Assembly: GCF_020740795.1 (NCBI RefSeq)
Contig: NC_067284.1
Coordinates: 97,579,440 to 97,643,439, forward strand
Direction: 5' to 3'
Length of the DNA stretch: 64,000 nt
Source of the DNA: Apus apus
Taxonomy: Eukaryota > Chordata > Aves > Apodiformes > Apodidae
Shown here: one piece after another, positions 1-11,640 of the stretch
Layout of the letters: every line of letters begins with the position of its first letter
How positions within the stretch are numbered: the first letter of the stretch is position 1
Notes under the pieces: generated by a model
What the model was told of the DNA's origin: nothing
Database searches by the model: none
Seen by the model: the letters and a program-made list of their open reading frames with translations, nothing else
Position numbers and translations under genes: made by a program

Positions 1-2689
1 TTCACTGGACTTATTCCAAAATTGTACAGTTATAAATCACAGGAAAAACAGGTCTCAAAATCCTTCTCATATAATAGAAATTATCTGTAGGCAATTTGGA
101 CTGGATCCTCATATGCTGTGAATCATGCAGATGTTTTGATTTACAACAGCTGAAAAATCTGTCCCACCAGACATAAATTATAGGCTTCATGTGAAAGGTA
201 AATCCCTGGGAAGCTTCAGCTGATGTAGAATCTATTTGCTGTTTTCACATGCAGAGTGTCTTCCTTCCAAGATAGGACAAAACCCTTTTTTTCCACATGC
301 CTGGGACAAAGCAGAACAGAGTCCCTTCCACTCAGCTCAGTTATCTGAGCATGCGTATCATTCAATAAATGTAATTAAGACAGTGGGCCTAACTCTAACT
401 CCTTTTAAAATGTCATAGTTTCAATAAAGATAATTCTCTACTCTGGAAGCTCAACTGATGGCCTTACAGCTTGTTTAGGTGGTCAGCTGTGGCTGCTCCT
501 ATACAAACATTTGAGAAGGGACACTGGAACAGTTTACCTTCTAGCGTTAAGAGTCACACCATTAGTCTGTAACAACTAACTTTTTCCTAAACAATTCCTG
601 GTTACTGTTCAAAAGGTATCACAGGATGGAGTTTGTCACCAAGAAGGTATGTGCATATAGCCAACCCCTCCTGGAGGCTCAGGGGCCTTATCAACATAGA
701 TACGGGCTGCTCTGTACTAGTCAGTCTCAATTACTGTGAACCTTTCTGGGCACTTGTATTGTACCAACTTAAACATGGCTCATAACTGTGTGTATGTTCT
801 TAGCCCACTCATGCTGCAGAGCAGAAAAATTTACTCTGAACACCACTGGATGGGTTCTAACCTGGGATGCCTCTTTTACACGAAAACCAGGACCAAGACT
901 GATTCTTGGGGCTGTTACCATAGTCAGCAGACACACAATACTTTCTTAGGCCTCTGTAACATAGTCATACCTTTGATGCTGAAAAATACAGTCCATGTTA
1001 TGAACACCTTGTCACATAATTTATAATGCTGTTATGCTGACTATTATTTCATGACAAATTAAGCACATACTCCAGTTAGAAAGACTAAGCTGGGACAGTT
1101 AAAAGCTAAGAGCAAGGCTCTGTTACATAAAGCTTGGAAAGTATCTCTTTTTTAAGTAGATGGATGAGTACACACATGTAGTCTGTATCCGCAAGTAATA
1201 ATGTAACAATGCCATAATGGACAGCTTCATTAGTAGATTAAAACACCCCCAATCTCGTTGTAATTCAATACTGTAGGAGGAGAAGGTCGTGGTTATATTC
1301 AGGGGTTAAAATTAAGAGGAAGATTCATTAACTTTGAATCCAGCTCATCATGCCTGCAAGACTATATACTGGGAGATGGCTTTACATTCTAATTAATAAA
1401 GGGAGCACAAGAAACTGAAAGACTGTCAAAACTGATTTCACTGCAGTAATATCTAAAACTAAAAACTATTTGCTGTAAAGCAAGGTAGTAATTCAAGAAA
1501 TATGTGTTTCTAAAAAGCACTCATTAACACCTGAATAAATAGATATATTCAACTGTATTTTCTCATGTTAAATTCTTGTATCATTCTCAAAGGACTTTTG
1601 GAAATTAATGATAATCAACAACATAGGAGCACTGTGATGGAATTTAGTGCAAAATAGGAGTTGAAATCTTTATGCATGAGAAATATCTAATGAAGGGTAA
1701 AAGTCTTTGGTAATTACTTTATTTCAAGACCTTTTCTTCTCCTTCCTACTCTTTAGCAAAGGACCCTTGCTTTAAACGCATGTGTGGGCACTGGTATTGT
1801 TGGTGGCATCATGGAACCTGTCAGTTACTGAGATCAGATCTGATATTATATCCACTTATGACAGTGCAAAGAAAAGCACAAAGATAGAAAGATAGCTCAA
1901 ACCTGGATGGTTGCATTTATATGATAGCAAGTTTGAAACTGTGGCCAAGCTTAGTACCAAGGATGTGAGATGGCACTGATCACATGGTCTCTAATACTTT
2001 TTACAGCAAACCTAGCAGCAGGAGAGAAAAAGCTCCTGTATCTCTGAGTTAGTGTAACAGTTTCCACAAGGTTATATCGGTGAGAGTTTCCACAAGAATG
2101 GTCTGCAGAGGCATCAGCTGAAATCATCAAGTTCAACTCTGCACTGGCCAAATATCAAAAGCTATATATGTATGTGCTTTCATCTGTTTGCTTAAACCCC
2201 CTTCAGACAGCAGGTCTGTTTTCCCTGCTCTGATGGTAAAGTGTTAACTGGGCTTTTTTAAAAAAGCATGTGCACTGAGGATTCTAAAATAGTAAGTCTT
2301 TCAAAAGAGTAGTCTCCAGAGGCTTCAGAAGATGGGGTGGATACCTGGTCCCACTGCTGTGAAGCTGAGTGGTATCAACCTCCTGTGCTGTCTGGGAGAA
2401 AGCAGTTGGAGTGGGGAAGCACTGCTGCAGGTCTGTTTCTGCCACACCGCCTGTGATGGTGGCATAAAGTAGCACCATGCCCTGGCAGTCTGCTTCCCTC
2501 TGCTGGGGACCACAAATGAACTTCAGATTTTCTTTTCAAGCTCAGCTCTTGTTTACTCTGAAAGTGATCCAATCCAAGTCTTTTATCACTCTCAGTCTTT
2601 GATGAGATTAACAAAAAGAGATGTTTGGTGAACTTTGTGTGGCAGAGTGCTGTAAGAGGAAAGCAAGAGACTTGCATATTCGGTGACTG

Positions 2690-2765
2690 AGTGATGGGGT
2701 TGGACAACATGATCTTCAGAGGTCCTTTCCGACCCCTAACATTCCGTGATTCAGTGATTCTGTGA
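2690..2765 (+). mobile_element. CR1 LINE 3' end fragment
   Basis: The stretch contains the diagnostic end of avian CR1: a GGTTGGACAACATGATCTTC-like segment, then AGGTCCTTTCCGACCC, then short ATTC-type repeats (GTGATTCAGTGATTCTGTGA). Only the last ~75 bp remain, which is the usual strongly 5'-truncated form. The tail repeats have diverged, so this is not a young copy. Confidence 0.8.
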
Positions 2766-4761
2766 AAGAGGATGCACATGATACATGTGTTCATGGATGT
2801 CACTGCAGCCTCACTGGTACAAGGAGTAAAACCAAGTGACAAACCTGAGCTCCAGAGCATGTAGTCAGGATGTGCTAACTCAGTTACGTTGCTGGTTTTT
2901 GATAGGACCTGCTGTGATTCCTTCTAATTCAGAGCATGGGCAGAGAAATTCTATGTGTGGAAGAAGAAGAAGAAGGCTCTATAGGACATGAGCTCACATA
3001 CTCACTGCAAAGGCAAAAGAGCTACCTGAGGACTAGTTTTATAAGCCAAAAGAGTCTCTTGGACAGTCACTTACTTGTTGAGGAGGTATCAGACCTTGAC
3101 TCAGGCCTCTTTTGAGTCATACCATGTTTAACACCAAAAGCGTATGTGATTTGGAAATTACACCCACAGACGCACAGTAGCAGACACCAAACTTCTTGAC
3201 TGCAACCCTTGTGTCATTTCATCTTTTCTGCATGCTCTAGGGTGCTGAAAAGTTCACTAAAACTTTTCTATGCTGTTGTAAAAGTAGTCTTTTTCCTTTG
3301 TAGATGTTCCCCAGTGGTCACCAAGTAAGAGAATCTTGTGAGAGGTTGAGTCGCTGACTCAGAGAGTGTTAGCTTGAAAGACAGTGAAATATTCTTGAAA
3401 GTATTTAAATCTGTCATCAGTATGGCATGAATAAGGTAATGAAAATCAAATTATTAAGCAGAAGACTTTCTTAAAATTACATAATGTTTTAAAACAAACT
3501 TAAAATTACACAGAACACGTAAAGGAGAGAAGGAAGTCTCATTATAAGTGTGTTCTGCATTCCTTGAACTAAATTCTACTATCTCTTAGATCTACCATAT
3601 TATAGATTCCATGTTCCTTTCATGTTGTTTCATTTTTAGCATAAATATAAAAGCTACATGTTACTACTACTCTAAATTCAAAATGAATTGATGCTGAGGC
3701 TTAACACAGAAATAATGATGATGCTTTTTCATATTCTTCAGGGTTAACATTTGTTACCTGCAACATACATCCAGGCTAGAAGAACACTGAAAATATAATC
3801 ATAGAAGTGTACTTCTTCATAGCAATTTTGCAGCAGCTGCTATGGCAATAAAACAGCAACTCTAAACCAAATTCATATATAGGATATATAATGCCATTGA
3901 GTGTTCTGAATTCACCAGCAGATGAAATTCATTTTTCAGTAACACAAAGGCTGGCTTAATTTACAAAGATTTATGGATCAATTTCTTGCCCACAGGCTGG
4001 ATATCACAGTCTTGTATTGAGCTTCTTTCATGCCCTTAAGGGCAAGCTTAAGGAGATGGCTTTTGGATCATGTTGCCTGCCAGTTTTTAAAATGACAGGT
4101 TCACTTGCTGGCTTTGAATGAGTTTTAAAAGTGGTAACCAAAACAGATGCTGACTTCTTTTAATTTCTAATCCTTCAAGCTTTTAGTACCAAGTATATGC
4201 TTGCTGCCTGCAAACTCTGATATTTGTGGAGGCCTAAAAGGGAACACTCTGCTTTCACTTACACACCATTTTAAAAGATGACTATTTTAAGCAGCTACAT
4301 TTTATTTTACTGGATTAAACATTTCCCCAGCTAATAGCAAACTACATAATAAATAATAACTGTGTATGTCCCCCCTAACACTAGGAGCTCAGGTTACAGC
4401 CTGAAAGCCAAATCACATTATTTCTAGTTTGTGTGGTTTTTTACTAGAAACAAAGACATGGAATATACATATATTGTATTTTTCATTCTTTCACCATTTT
4501 CTGGTCACAAGTTTATACAACAGATGTTTTTTCTGCATACTTCCCACAAAAGTTTCTGTTAAATTCTAATAAAAATGGAAGATGGATTGGATGCAGTGCT
4601 GACAAAATGTTTCTCTTCACCCTTTCTCTTACAGGGTCTGAACTATGGCAAAAAACACAAAAAGACTAAAATCACTCTCAAAAAATGAAACTAATCAAAT
4701 AAAAAAATATATTTGTAGTTATCACTCATGTTTTTCACATGTTTAAAAGTTAGCAACAAGC

Positions 4762-4788
4762 AATTTAAAAATATATATATATATTTAA
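4762..4788. repeat. (AT)n microsatellite
   Basis: Short alternating AT tract within a very AT-rich kilobase (4.65-5.25 kb). It is probably length-variable. No function is implied. Confidence 0.7.
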
Positions 4789-5784
4789 TAAAGTTATAGA
4801 TGAAATTATGTTTTAAGAAACTAGACCTTAAAAAATAGAAAATAGAGGAAAAAACTGCTGTTTATGCAAATTAAAAAATAAACTCGCAAAACCAGAACAT
4901 TTTGTATAATCTCCATACTTTTGACTAGCTCCTATCACAATAGTTTACAGGTAATAAAATCTAGTATCTTATGTCTAATATATTTGGTATTGAAACTGTT
5001 ACATTATCTGTGGATAAATACAATTATTATATATACATAAAGTCCTGGCATATAAGAATTCTTTAAACTTATTCTGTCAATACACATTTAGCTGGTTTAT
5101 AATAAAGAATTTCTGTAAATACAGCAATGCAAATGTTTATATATATTTTTTAACCTTACAATTTTATTTAATGATAAATTGATTTCTCAGAAAAAACATT
5201 TCTAACCATTTCAAATCAAACTAAGATAAATACGTGCTAATATAGATGATTGCTTCTTCTTTCCAGCGTACAATCACAATTTTTGTTTGTTTGTGTATTT
5301 ATTTATTTATTTATTTTTACTCTGAGTGACAATTATTTCTGCCTACTTAGCTGTGCTAAAAGTTTATCCTGGTTTTATATAGGAGCAGAAATTTCTGCTT
5401 TCATCAGCTACATAAGCAACATATATGTGACGCAGCCTTAGGAAGTGTGAACACGTATACATCACTAACCTGCAGTAAGAAGTTTCTTCAAAGGGTGGAT
5501 TCTGTCTCAGAAAGAAAAACAAAGATGGTCTTCACTTGGTCTTAAGTGTTTGACCCATGAGCAGAGCCTGGTTTTATCATCTCAGACAACCTTTTTTGTA
5601 TATAATTTGTCTTTTCTTTTTTTTTTCATCCCTGTAAGTAACAAAATTAAACCCAATAATCTTTCTTAAGTAGACATTCCTAAAAGTTTCCTTGGTTCTT
5701 TGAGCATCAAGCATCATAAAATACAAAATGTTTATTAATTTACCATTTTAATTACTATGAAAAGCGGTATGAGTAGGACAAAAC

Positions 5785-5930
5785 ACAGTCCCAGAACTTG
5801 GAGTCAGAAAGTTCAGGCTATAGTTGTAACGGAACCACTGTGTGACCAGGGACCAATAATTTTGTGTCTCCATTGATTTATATTTGAAATGGAATAAAAA
5901 TATTAATCTTACTTGTGATGTTCTTTGCCG
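5785..5930 (+). mobile_element. MIR-like ancient SINE fragment
   Basis: The order of recognisable words follows the MIR core-SINE consensus as I remember it: a GGAGTCAGAAAGTTCAGG start, CCACTGTGTGACCAGGGAC in the core, TTTTGTGTCTCCATTGATTT, then GAAATGGAATAAAAATATTAATCTTACTTG. This resembles the consensus run 'ctgtgtgacc...ctctgtgcctcag...aaaatggggataataatacctac'. MIRs were active in early amniotes, so a bird copy should be highly diverged, as this one is. It rests on recall of the consensus, not an alignment. Confidence 0.65.
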
Positions 5931-7490
5931 CTGACAGATAAGAAAACGACACGCAATGTAGTTATTGTTATGTCCTATTCTATGCCTGATTTAGGTTCCA
6001 ATAACCCAAGATCATTCTAAAAACTGTTTCTGAAAAATGTGCTGGTCATGTATTTGTTGTGCTCAGGAGGAAAATGTTTCATGAAGATCTAGCTATCACC
6101 TTCAAGATCATTGAGTCCCTTAATACTATTTTTCTCATGTTATGCAGTGGCAAAAAAAAAAGAGCCTGCAGATCAGAGAGCTACATCTCCTGGAATTAAG
6201 GTTGTTCTTAGTGCAAGAGTTACCATCAGTTACCCTACAAGTCATTGTTTTTCAATAATATAATCATTACTTCATACTTTGTACAGTTTCTTTTTATTTG
6301 AGTATTCCCAGAGGAAGAATCACTTAGGCTATAACTTATAACATGCACAACCAGTACTTTTGATTTTGGTCACCAGATTTTAAAAAAATTGATGTAGAAA
6401 AAAAATACAGGCATTTAGTTTGCTTCAGTGTCAGCATGTATGGACACAAAAACTAAAAGCATTTTCAAGTCTGATGTATAAATATCAAGCAACATACTGA
6501 ATTACTGTCTCTTCCAGAAACTTTGTGAAAACCTTGCTAGAATGAGGATAAAGCTGTTCTGTACAAAAAGAAAAGAAAACCTGACTCTTGCTTGAAACTC
6601 TGAGGGAAGAGAACCTTTCTTCTGCTGTGATACACAAAACAAAAACAGTTGTCTTCATCTTGTTAAGAAAGTCACCCTTCAAGGTATAATTTATTTACAG
6701 GAGTGAGAACACTGCAAAATATTATGACTACTGACAAGGGAGTAAGTATTGCGAGTATTTACACACTGAGAGTATGAATAGAAATATTAAAAAGTGTAGT
6801 CCTTATCTACCTCATGGCACTCACAGCAGAGTGGCAGGACTGTAGTAATGGTGTAGGATGCTAAAACATCTTTTCTGTATTTTCTATGTGCATATAATGT
6901 ACAAATACTGGGAATGTAACTGGTATTTAACAGAGGTGAGGAGGCCAGAACAAATATTCACTGCTTGCTTTTCCAAAACTATTTCTAAAATGTATACAAG
7001 GAGCCTGGAAGTCCTGCAGTATTCTTACTGATTTCCTTACTTTTAATATATGACACCTCATATGTTTTTTTTACCGTGTTTTAGTGGGCTTTTCCTACTG
7101 CTGTTTAACATTATGACTTATTACATGGCCATGATGTGCCATGAAGTATGACAAGGACATGGAGCAACTTGCTGGATTTCATACCGCCACTCAGATTTTT
7201 TATTTAGGGGTGTATAAATAAACAAATACCTTGCAGAGAGTAAATATATTATTGCTCTGCCTGTTGCGAGTATTTTTAAGGCAACACAGAGCTTTTTAAT
7301 TTGAAAACATTATGTGTGTTTTTACAAGCAGCTGGTGTTTAAAGTATGTTTGTAAGCAAATTGCAACTGATGTCTTCTCTACTAATTCGGTATCCAGGGA
7401 CAATCTTGAAAATTAGATCCACATATGACTAACGAAAATCTGGTGTACAATGCAATTAACTGAGCCCTGGTAGACCCACATAAAATGACA
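5931..7490. other. Intergenic DNA, nothing recognised
   Basis: AT-rich sequence with scattered short open frames. I see no repeat family, RNA gene or exon that I can support. Confidence 0.5.
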
Positions 7491-7499
7491 CTAAACATA

Positions 7500-7760
7500 G
7501 GAGGTAAGTCTCAGAGGTCCTGTGTCATCGTGGTTGGGCTGTTTCGTGCAGGAGCCCTCCCCGTTCCTGAGCGACACTGCGCTCCCTGGTGGGCGATAAG
7601 GGCGGGCTGCGGGAGTTTCAGAAGGTGGTAACCGGTGAAACGCCACCATAGCTGTACCCACCCTGAATCTCTCACGTGTTAAACTGTAGCCACCGTGCAT
7701 TACCACTTGAAGAGCTACACCTCTTCCTGAAACACACAAGAGTGGCTTCTGAAGCCAGCC
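7500..7760. promoter_or_regulatory. GC-rich, CpG-containing patch with CTCF-like motif
   Basis: About 250 bp of clearly higher GC and CpG content set in AT-rich intergenic DNA. It spans GAGCGACACTGCG, the CTCF-like word at 7578-7592 and GGGCGGGCTGCGGG. A 113-codon minus-strand frame covers it but has no recognisable domain, so the frame is probably a by-product of base composition. It could be an insulator, an enhancer or the remnant of an inserted element. No terminal repeats or target-site duplication were seen. Confidence 0.35.
7578..7592 (-). promoter_or_regulatory. CTCF-like motif
   Basis: The plus strand reads TGCGCTCCCTGGTGG. Its reverse complement matches the degenerate CTCF core CCASYAGRKGGCRSY at 13 of 15 positions, with the CCACCAGGG half intact. 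Under equal base use several 13/15 matches are expected by chance in 64 kb on both strands, so the match alone is weak. The GC-rich setting raises it somewhat. Confidence 0.35.
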
Positions 7761-7859
7761 CTTCTGCTCGGCAGCTGAGGAGCGCATGAACTTTATACAA
7801 CCACAGCAAGTACTTTTGGTCAGAGCCAACACTGACCTTCATGATGCTCCCAGTGCAGG

Positions 7860-10174
7860 TCCAACATAAGCTGAAGAAGCCGGAGTAACTAGGCCACTTA
7901 ATGCAACACCAGCACTCACCATTACTATCCTGGTTTGGCTACAAGGTACCATCAGATGTCTGGAGGCCTTTGTTTCTCAGCAAATGCACACACATGCAAG
8001 ATGCTCTGTTAGCTAATGAAAGGCAATAGTCCTACACAAAGACTGCTTTCCCCACCCCGGGCCTTACAGTGACCCAAATTGACTGCCCCAAGCCTTCCTC
8101 TGTTCTTTGCTGTGCCTCAGTGCAGCCTCTGTTCAAGCCTTCCTCTCACCCTTGCCAGGCACAGGTCCATCAGCCAAGGATAGCAGTGCTTCCAGTGCCT
8201 CCCAAAAGCTAGCTCAGTAATTAGGAGGTGAAAAAATAGGGAACAGGAGGGGCAGGGTTCCCTCCCTTTATGCCAGTAGATGCCCCTGCTCAGCCAGGGG
8301 GCATTCTAAGAGCCATCCCTGGGGCCATGGGCTGGCCCTGACTGCAGCTGGCTGATGGCTGTGGAGGGGTAATCCAAAAACCAAAACCTATAGAGCAGTC
8401 AGCAAGCAGAGGGAATTGCATTTTTTTGCTTCTTAATGTCTCAAAGTATCTCCCAAACCCTTAAGTTGTTGGAGTGCTGTACTGAGGTACTGTGACAGCA
8501 GTTCTGAATGCAAAGAGCACAGCAATAGTAAACCTTGAGATGCTGAACCATCTCAGTGGCCACTGCAAGAATGACTATTCCTTAACTTGAACCCTGCAAT
8601 AAATTCTGCATGTGTCTGCAGGCTCAGGCAGACCTGTCCACATTAATTTTGTGCCAGGAATATCAGTGCTATACTTTTCCCTCTCTGTGTTCAAAACTTG
8701 GACTCCTTCAGAGTAGGTGTCTCCGACAAGGTAGTATTGAGTTGACCTGACATGACAATTTGTTCATCTTCAGGTAAAGACTCACATTCCAGCAGCTGTC
8801 CATCTCTATAACTCCTCATCCTCTACTCCAAAGTTTAAATGTATTAGAGGGGGAGTCTTTTCTGTCATGGCAGGTGTATTCCAAAATCAAGCATCTATCG
8901 CAGGAATTGCCTGGTTCATCCTTGCATTACAATAGTGGCATTTCCACTCAAGGCACCAGCTCTTCCTAACCACAGCAGAGACACTGTATGAGAAGTAGCC
9001 TTACATATCCATGGTATGCCTTTTAGATGTTTGCAAGTTGGCACCATTAGGACTTGTCCAGGTCACAATACAGCAGTTGTGCAGCTGAGGTGTTCACGAA
9101 ACCTCAGCTGATCAGAAATATGATGTCCAAAAAAGCTTCATCTGCTGCTTGCTCCAAATCCGTGCTGAGGGCTTGATGGAATGGCTAGCACCCACCGCTT
9201 TTGAGTGGTGGCTTTGCTCTCCATGTGGTATTAAAGGGGCACAAGGAAGGCAAAGTAAATGTTATGCTTTTGTGGCACTCAATCAGCACTTTGAAGAAGG
9301 CATGTGCATTTAGCAGCAGGATAAAGGTTTTACGGAAAGTACCCATATTTTTTTAAGTTTCACGAATATGCAAACATCCTACACAGGTATGTTCAAAATA
9401 AATATTAAAACCGACAATTTAATTCAATGTTTGGGTTGTTTGGTTTTTTTTTTTAATCGCAGATTAAATGCAATTACCTCTGATGGTAGTAACTAGGTGG
9501 ACAGCTACAGTCAGCGGAGGTGGAGGAAATACTCTTTCCCTGAACGAAGTAAGCAGGAACTCAATTAGTCGGCTTCATGCAGTGTTTCAAGAGCACCATC
9601 TTGTGGTTTTCCGTTTCCAGAACACATTTAATGTTAAAAATCACTATACCACAGCATAATTTCCTCAAAAGGGTTGTCAGCCCTTGGTTTTAGGAGTTGA
9701 TATTGTGAGAGGTGGTGAGGGAATTCTTATCACAATCTTAATCTAGATTCCTTTTTTAAAACTCTGTGAGTCAGGGCAGACTTTGTATTTTTACCACTAA
9801 AGATTCTGAGCTTTTTTGAGAGTGATCACTGCCACAAATTTGAGTTTTAAACTTTTTTGTCCAACAAAACATTAAACATAATAAAATGTCACTTCTTTGC
9901 ACCAGAAAGCCTTCAGCTAGTGATGGCAAATCTGACACATGCTGCAGTTCTGTGGCTCATTAGAAATGAGCCTTGGAGGTGAAGAGCTAGACTGTGTGCA
10001 GTGCTAAGGCACCAGCAGTTGCAGAGTTGGAGAGGGTATTTTTTTCTGCTTTGGTTCTTCCATGTCCTACAGTCCTCAAAGCACAAAGGCTGCTGCTAGT
10101 GGATAAATTGCACTGGTAAGGACATATAAACTTGCCCCTGTTTTTACAAGTGATTATATCACAAAAATAATCTT
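7860..10174. other. Intergenic DNA, no gene recognised
   Basis: Mixed-composition sequence. A moderately GC-rich stretch at about 8.04-8.36 kb and a T/G-rich tract near 9.43-9.46 kb are the only compositional features. A CTCF-like word lies at 9592-9606 (AGCACCATCTTGTGG, 13 of 15 on the minus strand). Open frames here are short and lack known domains. Confidence 0.5.
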
Positions 10175-10248
10175 CAGTATCACAGAATAGTCATGGTTGG
10201 AAAGGACCTCTGAGATCACCAAGTCCAACTATTAAAAAACAAACACAC

Positions 10249-10279
<31 letters not shown>

Positions 10280-11640
10280 CCCCCACACACGAACAACCAC
10301 ACACGCTCCACCCAAAAACACTCACAAAAATCCCTACAACCTCAGTCACTGGAGTATGCTCTGAAGTGGTACATCTACACATTTCTTGAATACCTCCAAG
10401 CACGGTGACTCAGCCACCTCCCTGGGTAGCCTGTTCCAGTGTCTGACCACTTGTTCAGTATAGAAATTCTTCCTAATGTCTGATTTAATTCTCCCTTGCC
10501 ACAACTTCAGACCATTTCTTCTGGTCTTGTCTCGGAGAAGAGGCTAACACCCACCTCACTACAACCTCCTTTCAGGTAGTTGTAGACAGCAATGAGGTCT
10601 CCCCTCAGCCTCCTCCAAACTAAACATACCCAGTTCCCTCAGCCACTCCTCGTATGACTTGTTCTCCAGACCCTTCAGCAGTTTGGTTGCTCTCTTCTGG
10701 ACCTGCTCCAGCACCTCAGTGTCCTTCTTACAGTGAGGGGCCCAGAACTGCACATGGTTCTCAAGTTGCAGCCTCACCAGTGCCAAGTACAGGGACACTT
10801 CTTCGCTACTGCTGCTGGCAAGTCTATTCCTTATACAGGCCAAGATGCTGTTTGCCTTCTTGGCCACCTGGGCACACTGCTGATTCATGTTCATCCAGCT
10901 GTCAACCAGCACTTGTGTCCTTTTCTGAGGGGCAGCTTTCCAGCAGCTCTTCCCCAAGCCTGTAGCATTGCCTGGGGTTGTTGTGACCAAAATGCAGGAC
11001 CCTGCACTTGATGTCATCGAACCTCATACAATTGGCCTTGGCCCACTGATCCAGACTGTCCAGGTCCCTCTGTAGAACATTCCTATCCTCAAGCAGATCA
11101 ACACTCCCACCCAATTTGGTGTCACTTGCAAACTTACTGAGGGTGCACACAACCCCCTCATCCAGATCATTGCTAAAGATACTGAATAAGACTGGCCCCA
11201 AAATTGAGCCCTGAGGGACACCACAGGTGACTGGCCTCCAACTAGATTTGACCTTGTTTACCACAAGTCTCTAGGCCAGGCCATCCAGCCAGATTTTTAC
11301 CCAGTGAAGAGTACACTTGTCTATGCCGTGATTTGCCAGCTTCTGCAGGAGAAAGCTGTGGGAGTCAGTGACAAAGGCCTTACCAAAGTCTAGGTAGACA
11401 ACATCCACAGCCTTCCTCTCATCCAAAGGGCAGGACACATGGTCATAGAAAGAGATCAGGTTAGTCAAGCAAGACCTCTTTTTCATAAACCCACGCTGGC
11501 TGGCCTTGATCCCGTGGCTGTTATTACCTGACACCTTCCCAGTTTCTCTGGTTGCTGTGGTAAGACAACTGAGATTGCCTTTAATACTTTGCAGAAAGAT
11601 GTAAGCATTTCGAGTAGCTCCTTGATTGTTTTCAAGACAG
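10175..11640 (-). mobile_element. CR1 LINE, 5'-truncated, with RT remnants
   Basis: This is the longest CR1 copy in the window. Read on the minus strand it enters in the reverse-transcriptase domain (SCLTNLISFYD, then VDVVYLDFGKAF near 11.4 kb; [13 protein letters not shown] near 11.2 kb; [12 protein letters not shown] near 11.1 kb). It continues through the usual post-RT text ([33 protein letters not shown]) and the 3' UTR, ending at TCACAGAATAG near 10.18 kb. The RT catalytic FADD motif reads FASD, and the frame is split into at least three overlapping pieces (11271-11654, 10902-11264, 10559-11017), so the copy is inactive. An A/C-rich tract interrupts its 3' UTR. The 5' limit is approximate. 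Confidence 0.92.
10225..10325. repeat. A/C-rich low-complexity tract inside CR1
   Basis: Contains (AAAAC)n at about 10247-10278, followed by CCCCCACACACG-like sequence. The tract replaces the part of the CR1 3' UTR that normally separates the CCAAGTCCAAC segment from the ACATCTACAC segment. On the minus strand it is a T/G-rich run. Confidence 0.8.

Larger units (their letters stand above)
1..5784. other. Intergenic DNA, no gene recognised
   Basis: AT-rich sequence with only short open frames (under about 165 codons) that lack recognisable domains or convincing splice partners. In human the gene beyond the FBXO5 3' end is VIP, so I looked for the VIP peptide core and its flanking dibasic sites in the translated frames and did not see them. 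Contents I can name are a CR1 3' end near 2.69-2.77 kb, a short AT repeat near 4.76-4.79 kb, and one CTCF-like motif at 2492-2506. Distal enhancers or a neighbour's UTR cannot be excluded. Confidence 0.5.

Noticed and set aside
7491-7832. 113-codon minus-strand frame over the GC-rich patch as a gene
   Set aside because: No known domain, and the reading frame is explained by local GC content. Kept only as a regulatory or unexplained patch.
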